NCBI RefSeq assembly: GCF_038007285.1
Contig: NZ_JBBOWX010000001.1
Coordinates: 4,047,501-4,111,500, forward strand
Reading direction: 5' to 3'
DNA: 64,000 nucleotides
Source: Sporosarcina sp. FSL K6-3457
Lineage (GTDB): Bacteria; Bacillota; Bacilli; Bacillales_A; Planococcaceae
The notes under the pieces were generated by a model. The model was not told the DNA's origin. It saw only the letters and a program-made list of their open reading frames with translations, and searched no databases. The number at the start of each line of letters is the position of its first letter. Position 1 is the first letter of the stretch. Positions 1 to 8,718 of this stretch are shown piece by piece. A program made the translations under genes and the position numbers.

Positions 1-477
1 GAAAAACTGAACGACTAATTTTCCAAATACGAGGGCAATGGATTGAATAGAATTGATAGCTTTATCAATCATCTCGTTTAATTGTTCCGGGAAATTTTCT
101 CGGTGTTGCAATACATATTCCGTCTGAATCGTAATCTCTTTTGCAATAGATGGTGCATTTTTAACGAATCTATTCACTTCATTAATAACCGGTGGGCCAA
201 TAATTGAAATGAATAGCCAAACCACTGCCGCAACACTGATAAGTATCGCTAATATACTCCCCCAACGCGGCATTTTACGCTTTTCCAAAAATCGCTGCAA
301 TGGTTCTGTTACATAGAAAAGGACAGCACCGAGTAACAGTGGTATAAAAATAGTTTTCGCGATGATGACAAGCGGAGTAAATATTCCATTGATTTCCATA
401 AAAAACTTCATAATGAGCAAAGCTAGTAAAATCCCAACGCCTGCTTGGAACCATAATTTTTTCGTCAACAAGTTCAC
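1..477 (-). CDS. AI-2E family (DUF20-type) membrane permease, N-terminal part
   Basis: Reading the minus strand from about 477 gives an open frame running off the left edge. It begins NLLTKKLWFQAGVG and has hydrophobic segments near residues 10-25, 30-50 and 65-85, followed by an amphipathic region (PPVINEVNRFVKNAPSIAKE). This two-plus-one arrangement followed by a soluble helical part is typical of AI-2E/DUF20 permeases, polytopic proteins proposed to export small solutes. The start is unsettled: GTG at 477 lies on top of the GGAG ribosome binding site, so the TTG codons at 471 or 468 fit better. A frame starting with ATG at 490 is a shadow. Only the first ~155 residues are in the window, so the family assignment is moderate. 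Confidence 0.7.
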   Translation of the reverse strand, partial: MNLLTKKLWFQAGVGILLALLIMKFFMEINGIFTPLVIIAKTIFIPLLLGAVLFYVTEPLQRFLEKRKMPRWGSILAILISVAAVVWLFISIIGPPVINEVNRFVKNAPSIAKEITIQTEYVLQHRENFPEQLNEMIDKAINSIQSIALVFGKLVVQFF

Positions 478-677
478 TCCGTTTCGACATAATGTATTTT
501 ACATTCGTTATTTTTAAGTATACGTTGTTTTACGTATGACGTCGAAAGAAGTTTCATAATTTTGATGCCAAGCGAGGAAAACTGGACCATAACAGTTGAA
601 TAAGGAAGTTTTTCACTCTATAATACATCGTATATACAGATATATTCTGATTAACAGATGTAAAAGGAGCGTTGACT

Positions 678-1094
678 ATGCAAACTAACTCAAGAACCAT
701 AAATGACTATTGGACAGATATTTACTATCATCTTCATTATCCTCACACTGAAAAAATTACACACCAAGTGATTCGTATTCTTCAACACGTTCAAAAGCAA
801 GATAACGTCGGAATTAATGAGATTGCTAGCTATTTGGACATATCACAAAACACAGCATCTGATCATATAAAACGAATCATTAAAAAAGGGTTGCTGCTTA
901 AAAGAAGAGATCCTGCGGACGAAAGGAAAGTCATCCTTTGCCTAACAACTGAAGGTAGAGATGTTGTCTATAGAAATACAAGCCTTAATGAAGAAATGTT
1001 AGATACTATTTTTCTAAATCTAAGCGAAGAAGAAAAGAAAACCCTATTAAAATCATTCAAGCTATTAAGTGAGTGTGCGAAGCAATGTATCTAA
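678..1094 (+). CDS. MarR family transcriptional regulator
   Basis: A 138-residue protein with a winged helix. Helix-turn-helix residues are IASYLDISQNTASDHIKRI (around 50-70), followed by a wing with RRDPADERKVILCLT, the usual D-x-R signature of MarR proteins that bind palindromic operators and respond to small ligands. ATG at 678 is chosen over the upstream in-frame TTG at 672 because AAAGGAG ends about 8 bases before it. The stop overlaps the start of the next membrane-protein gene by about 10 bases, so the two are probably co-transcribed and the regulator may control that partner. No ligand can be inferred. Confidence 0.85.
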   Translation: MQTNSRTINDYWTDIYYHLHYPHTEKITHQVIRILQHVQKQDNVGINEIASYLDISQNTASDHIKRIIKKGLLLKRRDPADERKVILCLTTEGRDVVYRNTSLNEEMLDTIFLNLSEEEKKTLLKSFKLLSECAKQCI

Positions 1095-1426
1095 TTATGA
1101 AGGTAATCGCTTCAGCTGTAATTATTGCGATTGTTTCCGAAGTAGCACGAAGATTTCCAACTTATGGGGGAATTATTGCCACCTTACCTTTAGTAAGCCT
1201 ATTAAGTATCATTTGGCTTCATGTTCAAGGAGAACAAACAGAAACATTAAGCAAATTTGCTTTAGGAGTACTCTGGGGATTCCCTGCAACCGCCATGTTA
1301 CTGTTCATCGTTTATTTATCTTTAAAAAACTCGTTTCCATTGTTTCTTTCCATTGGATTCGGCATAGGCGGTTGGGTCATATTTTTATTCATTCAAGACT
1401 TTGTGGTGAAGTTATTAAGAATTTAA
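1085..1426 (+). CDS. Small four-helix membrane protein, DUF3147-like
   Basis: A 113-residue, almost entirely hydrophobic protein with four predicted membrane helices (about 2-20, 27-45, 60-80 and 86-105). The sequence ARRFPTYGGIIATLPLVSLL between helices 1 and 2 resembles DUF3147/GlpM-like proteins, whose function is not established. ATG at 1085 is used; an in-frame GTG at 1073 is also possible. The gene overlaps the end of the marR-type gene, which suggests translational coupling. Family assignment rests on recalled similarity and is moderate; that it is a membrane protein is clear. Confidence 0.75.
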   Translation: MYLIMKVIASAVIIAIVSEVARRFPTYGGIIATLPLVSLLSIIWLHVQGEQTETLSKFALGVLWGFPATAMLLFIVYLSLKNSFPLFLSIGFGIGGWVIFLFIQDFVVKLLRI

Positions 1427-1567
1427 CTCGTTGTAGATAGCAGTATAGGTGAAACCTTTCATGTTACAGAACGTAAATGACTAATATGGGACCAGGTTGA
1501 TTATAGGATTATCAAACAAGATGATGCGAACTATATTAAAAAGTATACAGAAAGTACGAGGGATTAA

Positions 1568-2051
1568 ATGAGCAAGATGCGAATGATGACAGGTGCTTAT
1601 CTTATAAATGAAAATAAAATCTTAATGATGAAGCGATCTAAAAATAGAGACTTAGCTCCTGATTTATGGACAGGGATTGGCGGGCATGTGGAAAACAATG
1701 AACATAATACGCCCCAAGAATCTTGTTTAAGGGAAATATTCGAAGAAACCGGTATTACTGGTGATGAAATAGAACAACTTAAACTTCGTTATATACTATT
1801 TCGGAAAAGTGGCGATGAAATTCGACAGCATTTTATTTATTTTGGACATACCCAAAAAGAAAATTTTATAACTACGGATGACGGATGAAGGAGAACTACA
1901 TTGGATAAATCTATCAGATATATTCAATTTGGCAATGCCTTTAACAGTTAAACATATGCTTATACATTATTTGGATAGCCCAAATGAACAAACCGTGTTT
2001 GTAGGAACAGTCAATAAATCACAGATTGAATGGTCTCATTTGAATGAGTAA
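1568..2051 (+). pseudogene. Nudix hydrolase gene broken by a 7-bp tandem duplication
   Basis: The frame from ATG 1568 encodes the start of a Nudix hydrolase: GGHVENNE followed by REIFEETGI, a Nudix box with two extra residues between its halves. It stops after 106 residues at TTDDG. The motif ACGGATG occurs twice in tandem at 1874-1887. Removing one copy restores a single frame that continues ELHWINLSDIFNLAMPLTVK and ends at TAA 2051, giving a typical ~158-residue protein. Nudix enzymes hydrolyse nucleoside diphosphate derivatives. The 109 bases before it (about 1500-1567) hold a short open tail (RIIKQDDANYIKKYTESTRD) that looks like the end of another decayed gene. Confidence 0.8.
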
Positions 2052-2166
2052 TTTTTAAATTTTTAAATCTAAAAAGAAGAGGTATACATGTATAGACTTT
2101 GCAAAGAAACCACCTTAGCTCTAAAATAACTTTGAAGATTTTCCCTATTTCAATATACTTACTCAT

Positions 2167-2207
2167 AAACAGGGACTAGCAGCCAATACAGCTACTAGTC
2201 CCTGTTT
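2167..2207. terminator. Bidirectional intrinsic terminator hairpin
   Basis: The arms AAACAGGGACTAG and CTAGTCCCTGTTT pair around a ~15-base loop, with A/T flanks on both sides. It sits between the Nudix remnant and the 3' end of the minus-strand dioxygenase gene and could end transcription from either side. Confidence 0.8.
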
Positions 2208-2221
2208 CGATTTACAATTCC

Positions 2222-3067
2222 TCACCCAACCCGCAACACAATTCGATTGCCAGAAGGATCTTCCACTAGAAATTCACTGCCGCTAGCTACCACTTTCACC
2301 CCTAGCGCCTCTACTTTCGCAATCGCCTCACCCAACACTGCCTCAGTCGGATAAACAAGCGCAAAGGATTGAAGCCCCACACTACCTTCAGTAGGACGCG
2401 ATGCTCCTACGCCATTCCATGTATTCAAACCAATATGATGATGGTATTTGCCATTCGACATGAACAATGCTTGTGGATAATTCGTAACAACTTCGAAACC
2501 GAGCGCATTATAGAATGTTTCCGTTTCAGGCAAGTGAGCTACGTGCAAATGAACATGGCCCATAACTGTCCCAGCCGGAAGTCCATCCCACATCTGATTT
2601 CCACTTTCCGCAACAACACTGTCACCGTCCAGTGGATCTGTACTCATCGCGACTTTTCCAGCATCCCAACTCCAAACAGCAGGATCACGATCAATGTAAA
2701 TTTCAATGCCATTACCGTCCGGATCTGACAAATAAAGCGCCTCGCTCACCAAATGATCCGAAGCCCCAATTCGTACCTGATGCTGGATAAAATGCTTAAT
2801 AATTGCCCCTAAATCAGCTCGCTTCGGCAGTAACAATGCGAAATGATACAAACCAGCTTTATGTGCCTCTTTCGGCGTAACATGTTCCGGTTGTTCAATA
2901 ATGAGCAACGGTGTCTTGCCGTCTGCCGTTAGTACAACCTTATCTGCCGCTGCCTCAAGTACTTTAAATCCAATCACTTCTTTGTAAAACTGGACTGATC
3001 TTTCCAAATCCAAAACATTGAGATGTACTTCCCCTGTGTATATATGCGGTGCTGTATGAAAATTCAT
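2222..3067 (-). CDS. catE: Extradiol ring-cleavage dioxygenase, CatE-like (two VOC domains)
   Basis: A 281-residue protein with two vicinal-oxygen-chelate modules. The first starts at GEVHLNVLDLERSVQFYKEVIGF (about 12-34) and the second at MGHVHLHVAHLPETETFYNALGF (about 169-191). The second module also carries YHHHIGLNTW and a late E in FLVEDPSGN, matching the metal-binding His/His/Glu of Fe(II) extradiol dioxygenases. The length matches Bacillus subtilis CatE (YfiE), which cleaves catechol at the 2,3 position during detoxification. The RBS AGGAGGA precedes the ATG. An HxlR-type regulator is divergent, as expected for a CatR-like switch. No DoxX partner (CatD) is present here. The family is clear; substrate is inferred. 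Confidence 0.85.
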   Translation of the reverse strand: MNFHTAPHIYTGEVHLNVLDLERSVQFYKEVIGFKVLEAAADKVVLTADGKTPLLIIEQPEHVTPKEAHKAGLYHFALLLPKRADLGAIIKHFIQHQVRIGASDHLVSEALYLSDPDGNGIEIYIDRDPAVWSWDAGKVAMSTDPLDGDSVVAESGNQMWDGLPAGTVMGHVHLHVAHLPETETFYNALGFEVVTNYPQALFMSNGKYHHHIGLNTWNGVGASRPTEGSVGLQSFALVYPTEAVLGEAIAKVEALGVKVVASGSEFLVEDPSGNRIVLRVG

Positions 3068-3093
3068 GTATATTCCTCCTGTTTTTCATTTTC

Positions 3094-3106
3094 GTAAGTA
3101 ACTTAC
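3094..3106. promoter_or_regulatory. Palindromic operator candidate between catE-like and hxlR-like genes
   Basis: GTAAGT-A-ACTTAC is a perfect 13-bp palindrome in the 115-bp divergent spacer, 27 bases upstream of the dioxygenase ATG. A second, imperfect one (TATTGT-2-ACAATA) lies at 3139-3152, just after a TATAAT at 3130-3135 that probably serves the regulator gene. Placement suits autoregulation plus repression of the dioxygenase; binding is inferred. Confidence 0.5.
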
Positions 3107-3182
3107 TTTATGTAACTAACTTTATATGTTATAATAACTATTGTCAACAATAAAGTTTACAAACAAAAGGAGTTGAATGTAG

Positions 3183-3512
3183 ATGAATGAATTTGAACTA
3201 TGTCCACGCTTTGAAAAAGCCGTCTCTATCCTAAGCCAACGTTGGACCACCCTTATTTTGTATCAATTAATGACAGGACCACAGCGTTTTTGTACAATGA
3301 CTGACAAACTTGGTGTCAGCGGCAAAACATTAACAGAGCGATTGAAGGACCTCGAACAGCAGGGCTTTGTCATCCGTACTGTGTACCCAGAGACACCCGT
3401 ACGAATTGAATACTCCATAACTGAAAAAGGCATGTCACTTACACCGATTATGAAGGAAATTGAAAGCTGGTCAAAAACGTGGATTGAGCAAGAAGCCATT
3501 GTAAAAGACTAA
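3183..3512 (+). CDS. HxlR family regulator with N-terminal cysteine (CatR/YodB-like)
   Basis: A 109-residue single-domain winged-helix protein. FEKAVSILSQRWTTLILYQL and TMTDKLGVSGKTLTERLKDLEQQGFV are the classic HxlR/DUF24 signatures. Cys7 (MNEFELC) sits where YodB and CatR of B. subtilis carry the single cysteine used to sense quinones and diamide; no other Cys-rich region exists apart from one Cys in the QRFCTM segment. With the divergent ring-cleavage dioxygenase, the simplest reading is a quinone/catechol-responsive repressor of that gene. RBS AAAGGAG precedes ATG 3183. The redox role is inference from the family. Confidence 0.85.
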   Translation: MNEFELCPRFEKAVSILSQRWTTLILYQLMTGPQRFCTMTDKLGVSGKTLTERLKDLEQQGFVIRTVYPETPVRIEYSITEKGMSLTPIMKEIESWSKTWIEQEAIVKD

Positions 3513-3545
3513 TGTCGAAGCTATATGTGATGCGTCTTAAAATAA

Positions 3546-3784
3546 GTAGAAAGCTTCGCCACTTCGATAAGTCAAAGGTCACAAAATGACGATAACTCCT
3601 TCCAATTGATCGATAACTCATGGCAAATGATTGATAAATTTGCCCAATTGATCGATAACTCATGACAAATGATCGATAAGCCTGCTCAATTGATTGATAA
3701 TTTTTCCATCAGCCTTGTCGTGACAAATGAAACAGGGGTACTCCAGATTGTTAATTTAACTAACCTTCTAGACTGCCCCTTAAT
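3546..3784. repeat. Conserved intergenic element with 21-bp repeats, copy 1
   Basis: About 240 bp, with a left flank ACTTCGATAAGTCAAAGGTC, then six 21-bp units built on AATTGATCGATAACT plus a variable hexamer, then a right flank (TTCCA, CTTGTCG) and a terminal hairpin-like part ending GACTGCCCC. The same architecture recurs at 43837-44052 and 62752-62992. Small open frames on either strand here only reflect that 21 is a multiple of three. No gene is called. Confidence 0.85.
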
Positions 3785-4297
3785 TTATATATATGTATCC
3801 AAAAAACCTTGAATCTCACCTTGCGTTTTCAAATAATGCACAGTCTTTCCTTCTTCCGCATAACGTCGCATTCGCTCCATCATGGCCTTTTTACGCGCGC
3901 CATATGTCGTGACGATGAATTTTAGAAACGCCTTGTCTATCTTTTCCTTGCAGCCATCAGCAATATCCTGCCGCGTTTTCCCATGATATTGCACTCTCCG
4001 TTTTAACACCCGGTACAAGCAAACCCTCAATGGAAGTTCTAGGTAAATAACGGTGTCTGCGTGCGGCTCGCGGATATGGACTGTCCCCGTATAATTCCCT
4101 TCCATAATCCAGCGTTCCTGTTGAACAACCTGTTGCTGTGCTACTGAAAACTCTTCAGACGGGGCCTCTACCCAATTCGGCTTCCAAAACAACCGATCCA
4201 AATGCGTCACTTCAATACCCGTCAATTCACCTAATCGGCGCGCAAACGTCGATTTCCCAGCACCAGCAGATACGCCAATGACCATGATTCTATTCAT
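3785..4297 (-). CDS. P-loop nucleoside/adenylate-kinase-like protein (FlaR/topology-modulation type)
   Basis: A 170-residue P-loop protein. The phosphate-binding loop is VIGVSAGAGKST (6-17), followed by LDRLFWKPNW (about 35-44), WIMEGNY (63-69) and a lid-like RVLKRRVQYHGKTRQD segment. That order is seen in small kinases annotated as FlaR-like or DNA topology modulation proteins, related to shikimate/adenylate kinases. The physiological substrate of the family is unknown. It lies 18 bases downstream of a nucleotidyltransferase gene on the same strand and probably shares its transcript. The family call is firm at the fold level only. Confidence 0.75.
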   Translation of the reverse strand: MNRIMVIGVSAGAGKSTFARRLGELTGIEVTHLDRLFWKPNWVEAPSEEFSVAQQQVVQQERWIMEGNYTGTVHIREPHADTVIYLELPLRVCLYRVLKRRVQYHGKTRQDIADGCKEKIDKAFLKFIVTTYGARKKAMMERMRRYAEEGKTVHYLKTQGEIQGFLDTYI

Positions 4298-4315
4298 ACT
4301 TTTGCTCCTTTCTTC

Positions 4316-4879
4316 TCATAATTCATGAATCCATTCATGTCCAGGAACGTGAACCCAAAGCGCCTTCTGTAACCACTCTTTATCTTCCACCTTCAGCAAA
4401 TCCTTCACTGCATTAAAATCAGCATGATCCTTCTCACGTGCATTTTTCGCTTTATATAGCAAGACAACTGCTGGATGCAGATAAGGGATTCCTTCTTTTG
4501 AATCAAGAAAAAGTGAACTTTCCGGAAATGAAATCGATGATTCCCTTCTGAAAATCCACCTATCATCCTTCGTTTCATTCAGCAATACTTCTAACCGTTC
4601 ACCTACCTGTTTATGAACACCGTGAATCTCATGAACCGGCAATTCCAGCCATTCTTCTTCCCAAGTGATCAATTCACCCTTTACAGCTTTTTCAAATGAC
4701 CAACCTGGTAACGCCTTTTTCAGCATATGTTGATTTTCTCGAAATAGGGCAACTTCTATGTCCAAATGGATACGTGTTTCTTTCCCTATGAATAAATCAA
4801 TCGCCCAACCACCAGCGACTCCCCATTGTCCGTTAAATTCCGACATCCATTCATTTACTTTAATACATGTAGCGAACAT
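4316..4879 (-). CDS. Nucleotidyltransferase, aminoglycoside-2''-adenylyltransferase-like
   Basis: A 187-residue protein. GVAGGWAIDLFIGKETRIHLDIEVALFRE (about 20-48) is the nucleotidyltransferase signature: GG-W before a helix, then D-x-E metal ligands. This variant is typical of the AadB/LinB-like family annotated as aminoglycoside-2''-adenylyltransferase. Many chromosomal members in Bacillales have no demonstrated resistance role, so I would not read it as a resistance determinant. It is followed by the P-loop kinase gene and preceded at 3 bases by an acetyltransferase gene, so the three form a likely operon of small modifying enzymes. Confidence 0.75.
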   Translation of the reverse strand: MFATCIKVNEWMSEFNGQWGVAGGWAIDLFIGKETRIHLDIEVALFRENQHMLKKALPGWSFEKAVKGELITWEEEWLELPVHEIHGVHKQVGERLEVLLNETKDDRWIFRRESSISFPESSLFLDSKEGIPYLHPAVVLLYKAKNAREKDHADFNAVKDLLKVEDKEWLQKALWVHVPGHEWIHEL

Positions 4880-4881
4880 GG

Positions 4882-5352
4882 TTACACCTTCCTCATCGTC
4901 TGAAACTCAGCTGAACCCGTCGTAAACTCCATTTCCTTCACAAATCCAAACTTCTCATATAGATGAATGGCTCTTTGATTAAACTTCGCGACGGTAAGAC
5001 GAACTGGTACATTGCCGTAAGTTTTATAAAGCGACTCCAATACAAATGAAAAGAAAGTAAAACCATTGCCCTTACCTGTTAATATAGGAGTAATACCTAA
5101 CCCGACGTCTATGATATCTTCCGTATAGGCGCCCACCTTTGCACCTGCTGGCACTTGAGCAGAAGAACCTGCACAATAAAAACCAATCAATTCATCGTTG
5201 TCATTCACAACGACAGAATAGTTATCCTCCAACAATTCCTTGATTGCCTCAGCATCATGCTCATTATTATAGAAATCATAAGGCGGATCATATCGCCAGT
5301 TTAGAATTTGTGATGCAAATCCTTCATCCATTTTTATTGTCGTTAATTTCAT
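4882..5352 (-). CDS. GNAT family N-acetyltransferase
   Basis: A 156-residue GNAT fold protein. The acetyl-CoA loop is seen in [19 protein letters not shown] (G-x-G-x-G type), and the final strand-helix contains [23 protein letters not shown], the usual N-x-x-A-x-x-x-Y-x-x-x-G-F ending. The start MKLTTIKM at 5352 is chosen because AAAGGAGA lies 8 bases upstream; an in-frame ATG 57 bases further upstream has no such site. The start overlaps the end of a small upstream ORF. The acceptor substrate is unknown. Confidence 0.85.
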   Translation of the reverse strand: MKLTTIKMDEGFASQILNWRYDPPYDFYNNEHDAEAIKELLEDNYSVVVNDNDELIGFYCAGSSAQVPAGAKVGAYTEDIIDVGLGITPILTGKGNGFTFFSFVLESLYKTYGNVPVRLTVAKFNQRAIHLYEKFGFVKEMEFTTGSAEFQTMRKV

Positions 5353-5500
5353 CGTTGTTCTCCTTTGCATAAAAATCCATATATAGTTTGTCTTCTTTGT
5401 AGTAATCAAGCCGGTCTTGCAGTGTCCCAGAATGAAATTCTAGTATTGAAACTAAAACAAATTGATTAGGAAACAATTCCCTCACCTTTTGCCACTCCAT
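5324..5500 (-). CDS. Small hypothetical protein overlapping the GNAT start
   Basis: A 58-residue ORF starting [17 protein letters not shown] with AAGGGA upstream. The beginning resembles short Bacillales proteins of unknown function that start W-x-K-V-R-E-x-F-P-N-Q-F-V-L. Those I recall are longer, so this one may be a shortened relative whose C-terminal part has been lost. Its last 29 bases overlap the acetyltransferase start in another frame. It could be a remnant and not a functional gene. Confidence 0.45.
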   Translation of the reverse strand: MEWQKVRELFPNQFVLVSILEFHSGTLQDRLDYYKEDKLYMDFYAKENNDEINDNKNG

Positions 5501-5614
5501 ACAACATCCCTTCTTGACTATTCCTTTACATCTCTTATAATACCGATGCATTCAAAATCACAATAGAAAATGAATTCATACTTTATCGTTAAAAGAATAA
5601 CCCGGGCGTCAATA

Positions 5615-6148
5615 TCAATCCCTATACCCCCGAACAATCTCTATCCGAGTCCCCACATTGTCCAAACTCGCCCGAATAAAACTCCCTAGCAAAAAAATCG
5701 TATCATTCTCAATAACAGTCAATTTTTCTCCGTCAGTAAAATAGAATTCATATTCCGGCGGGGATTCTTGGTCAGGTACTTCAATATAGACCGCCCTTTC
5801 TACTTCACTCCAAGGATAAATACGTTCTTCTTTCAAAAATATCTCCCTGTATGCAATAGAATCATAGCCTAAAGACGTATAATTTTGCGCTGCAACGTAG
5901 AAGGATAATCCAGCCAAAAAGACACACACTAGGCTAATGAAAAACGAGATTTTACGCATATTTAATAAAAACAGAACAAACAAAGATAGCAATAAAAATA
6001 AAAAACCAACACTATACATAAGATAACTGGCGCCCGATACAAATACATACCAATTTTCAGGCGAGAAGTATAAACCTTCAGCAATAAAAGGAGGTAAAAC
6101 AAATACAAAAATTGGCGATAATAACAAGACAACGAATGACAACGCCAT
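5615..6148 (-). CDS. Membrane protein of unknown function
   Basis: A 177-residue protein with three membrane segments (about 2-22, 38-62 and 67-88), then a soluble domain with alternating strands (REIFLKEERIYPWSEVERAVYIEV, EYEFYFTDGEKLTVIEN). That layout resembles bacterial PH-like (bPH) membrane proteins, but I do not recognise a named family. ATG 6148 has AAAAAGG about 9 bases upstream. It starts 41 bases after the double-length ABC permease gene and is probably the last gene of that operon. Confidence 0.6.
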   Translation of the reverse strand: MALSFVVLLLSPIFVFVLPPFIAEGLYFSPENWYVFVSGASYLMYSVGFLFLLLSLFVLFLLNMRKISFFISLVCVFLAGLSFYVAAQNYTSLGYDSIAYREIFLKEERIYPWSEVERAVYIEVPDQESPPEYEFYFTDGEKLTVIENDTIFLLGSFIRASLDNVGTRIEIVRGYRD

Positions 6149-6189
6149 AAAAATATGCCTTTTTTCATAAAAGCTTTCTCCATAATGCT

Positions 6190-8718
6190 TTATTTTTTTC
6201 CCCTCCCATTCAACAATAGATAACCAACCACAACCAATAAAACCATCGCGACCAACAACACAACGCCACCAGTCAACACATGAATACCCGAATTATTAAG
6301 CAACGTCGCCACTTCTCCATTCGTAATTTTAGCGACATTCAAATAAGTGAAGGGCGACAAATGTGCCATATCCGGTAGCAGGTGGACACTCGCAAAGTAC
6401 CCCGCACTTCCAATTGCCAATACTGTAGAAAAAACACCTAATGGACTACGTACAAACAATGAAATAAAGATCGACAGCACGATGAAAAACACTAAAACGG
6501 CCAATAAAAGCACAACACTTTCCACGACATAATCGCCTAGAGAAACAAAGTGAAACCCTCCCTCTATAGCCCTTATCCCCGTGTAAGTCGGTAATTCTGT
6601 CACACTTTTGCTATCATAATGTAAAATAGGATAATTCCAATCACCAAACCGATTCAAAACCGTCGCGACAAGTACAACCCAGCCAAAAATCCCCGGACCT
6701 CCTAGTACTACCGTCAATAACGCATGACTAATCTTCCCGAGAAAAATATGCTTCTCCGCAATCGGCTGCGTTTTAAGTAAACGAAGGGTCTCCCTCTTGT
6801 CTCTCTCCCCCACAAACCCTGCTCCTACCAAAAAGAATAGCAGAACCATCGGCACAAAATAGAGATAGCTGTCAAAATAGAGGTACAGCGAAAACAACCC
6901 GCTGTTATCAACCTTTCGATTCGCCTCCTGCCACTGCTTCTTTTCCTTCAGATTGTCACCCCAATACTGATAAATCGTCGGGATATAGGCTCCTGAAAAA
7001 ACAGGCTGGATATGATGCGCCTTCAGCCATTCTTTCTCCACCATACTTGCCTTCATTGTAAGAGCGCCATAGGTATTCACCGAAAGGTTGGAGAACGTGT
7101 CACTATTAAATTCCCCATTATCATATTGATTCTGAAACAGTTGATAGTCGTAGAAAGGCTGCCATTCTTGCTCATCATAAGCCGTGAGGGCCATTTGAAT
7201 TCTATCTACTAGTGTATGGAAAAACTCTACCGTCTCGTCTGACCCATCAGCCAAATAAGTAAAGTTTTCACTCATAGCCTCGTCACCAGATTCATCGGCT
7301 ACTCGTGCTGTTTCCCTATATTCAGCTGACATCTCTTCCAACATCGCTATCAACCCATGCTCAGTTTGCTCAGCCTCCCGTTGCAAACTATCTATATAAG
7401 CAACCTCCTGCTGTTGTGCCTGTTGACTAATAATCAAGTACCCAATAACAACGAACAACAAAAGAAGTATCCCTAACTGCTTCATCAAGCCCTGGCGCTT
7501 CATTTTTCGCCATTCAAAAATTATCATTTTCACGATTGGATGAGACTTCGTTTTTATTTCTCCACCACGAAACGGCTGATTGTTTTTCACAGACTGGAAT
7601 AATCCCGTTTCTCTTTCAGGTAGTAAAATAGCCCCGACAAGAAACAAGCCACTCCACAAAATAGCTCCCAGTAAATAGATGCCATCCGTACTTTGTGGGA
7701 TCACCTCCAATACTTGCGAGAAGCGTAAATACTGAAAAGGATTGAGAGCAAATTGCAATACTGGATACGTCTCCGTAATCGCAAAACCAACTAACAGAAT
7801 AGCCCCCGTCAACACCATCGTGATAAACGAATTTTTCACCCTCGTGCTGATCAATAAAATAAGGCTGAACACCACGATACTAGCACAAACAAATAATAGA
7901 ATCGCTCGCGTGACATAATGAGCTGTAGATATAAAAATAAATGCATCCCCAGCCGTCATCAATTGTGGATACTGAAAATTCATCGTTTGATAACCAAAAG
8001 CTAAAGGAATAAGCAGTCCTACACCGAGCACAATCGCTAGAAAAACAACAAGTACAACAAGTAAACTAATGTATTTCCCAACAATCCGCCGCCTGTTCGT
8101 CATTGGTTGTGTCCGAAGTGTCAGCCATGTCCGTTGCTCATGTTCTACCGTAAGCGTTGCGCCAAACAGCAATAGCAAAACAACAACACTCGCTACCCCA
8201 AGAAGAATTGCCGTGCTTTTCTTGATAAAAAGAGCTGGTGCTAATGAGCTCACTTCATCCTCATAAGCAAGATCATGCGCTCGAAGCCAATCATTTTTCT
8301 GAATAGCTTTGTCTCTGTCACTCCCCTGTAAAGCCCGGAACATACCGCCAACCTGTTCAAACTGCTGTACATTCGTTAAAAATTCATATTCATAACCCGG
8401 AATCTCCTGCCAGCGCTCATCATAAATAGCACTTTTCCACTGAAAAAATGCATTCGCCATACTGTTGACATGCTCTAATTGCTTAGCTTGTAGCTCATCT
8501 AAATTGCCTTCTCTTTCCAGTAATTTAAGATCTCGATATAAATCATCTGTCTCTTTAACCATCGGGGCTATTTGTTCCTGTGCCCGCTCTTTGACAAGCG
8601 ATTGCTGCGACAAATTTTGCGCCCAAACAACTCCACTACAAACAAATACTAGCAAGAACAACCAGAGAATTTTCTTTTGACGCCATAATTTGCGTAATTC
8701 AAATCGCAACATACTCAT
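6190..8718 (-). CDS. Double-length ABC-2 permease (two tandem permease modules)
   Basis: An 842-residue membrane protein with two similar halves, joined near residue 390. Each half has an N-terminal anchor helix after a short basic stretch (LRFELRKLWRQKKILWLFLL; MIIFEWRKMKRQGLMKQLGI), a ~150-residue extracellular charged domain, and a cluster of five helices. The pattern is an internal duplication/fusion of an ABC-2 permease, so one chain could supply the whole membrane channel. It overlaps its ATPase gene by 4 bases. The large extracytoplasmic loops suggest export of, or protection from, a peptide or lipid, but the substrate is unknown. A second, similarly built pair lies at 46529-49816. Confidence 0.8.
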   Translation of the reverse strand: MSMLRFELRKLWRQKKILWLFLLVFVCSGVVWAQNLSQQSLVKERAQEQIAPMVKETDDLYRDLKLLEREGNLDELQAKQLEHVNSMANAFFQWKSAIYDERWQEIPGYEYEFLTNVQQFEQVGGMFRALQGSDRDKAIQKNDWLRAHDLAYEDEVSSLAPALFIKKSTAILLGVASVVVLLLLFGATLTVEHEQRTWLTLRTQPMTNRRRIVGKYISLLVVLVVFLAIVLGVGLLIPLAFGYQTMNFQYPQLMTAGDAFIFISTAHYVTRAILLFVCASIVVFSLILLISTRVKNSFITMVLTGAILLVGFAITETYPVLQFALNPFQYLRFSQVLEVIPQSTDGIYLLGAILWSGLFLVGAILLPERETGLFQSVKNNQPFRGGEIKTKSHPIVKMIIFEWRKMKRQGLMKQLGILLLLFVVIGYLIISQQAQQQEVAYIDSLQREAEQTEHGLIAMLEEMSAEYRETARVADESGDEAMSENFTYLADGSDETVEFFHTLVDRIQMALTAYDEQEWQPFYDYQLFQNQYDNGEFNSDTFSNLSVNTYGALTMKASMVEKEWLKAHHIQPVFSGAYIPTIYQYWGDNLKEKKQWQEANRKVDNSGLFSLYLYFDSYLYFVPMVLLFFLVGAGFVGERDKRETLRLLKTQPIAEKHIFLGKISHALLTVVLGGPGIFGWVVLVATVLNRFGDWNYPILHYDSKSVTELPTYTGIRAIEGGFHFVSLGDYVVESVVLLLAVLVFFIVLSIFISLFVRSPLGVFSTVLAIGSAGYFASVHLLPDMAHLSPFTYLNVAKITNGEVATLLNNSGIHVLTGGVVLLVAMVLLVVVGYLLLNGRGKK

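Noticed and set aside
275..490. 71-codon ORF starting with ATG 490 on the minus strand
   Set aside because: It is a frame shadow of the AI-2E permease; the overlapping frame is hydrophobic and runs to the window edge without stops.
3448..3663. 71-codon ORF with a 7-residue repeat
   Set aside because: Arises because the 21-bp repeat period is a multiple of three; no ribosome site, and the matching element copies are open in other frames.
3546..3784. CRISPR array
   Set aside because: Units are only 21 bp in total with a 6-base variable part; there are no spacers of 30 bp and no cas genes in the window.
4316..4879. Acquired aminoglycoside resistance gene
   Set aside because: Family resemblance is clear, but it sits in an ordinary operon of small enzymes and chromosomal members usually lack a proven resistance role.
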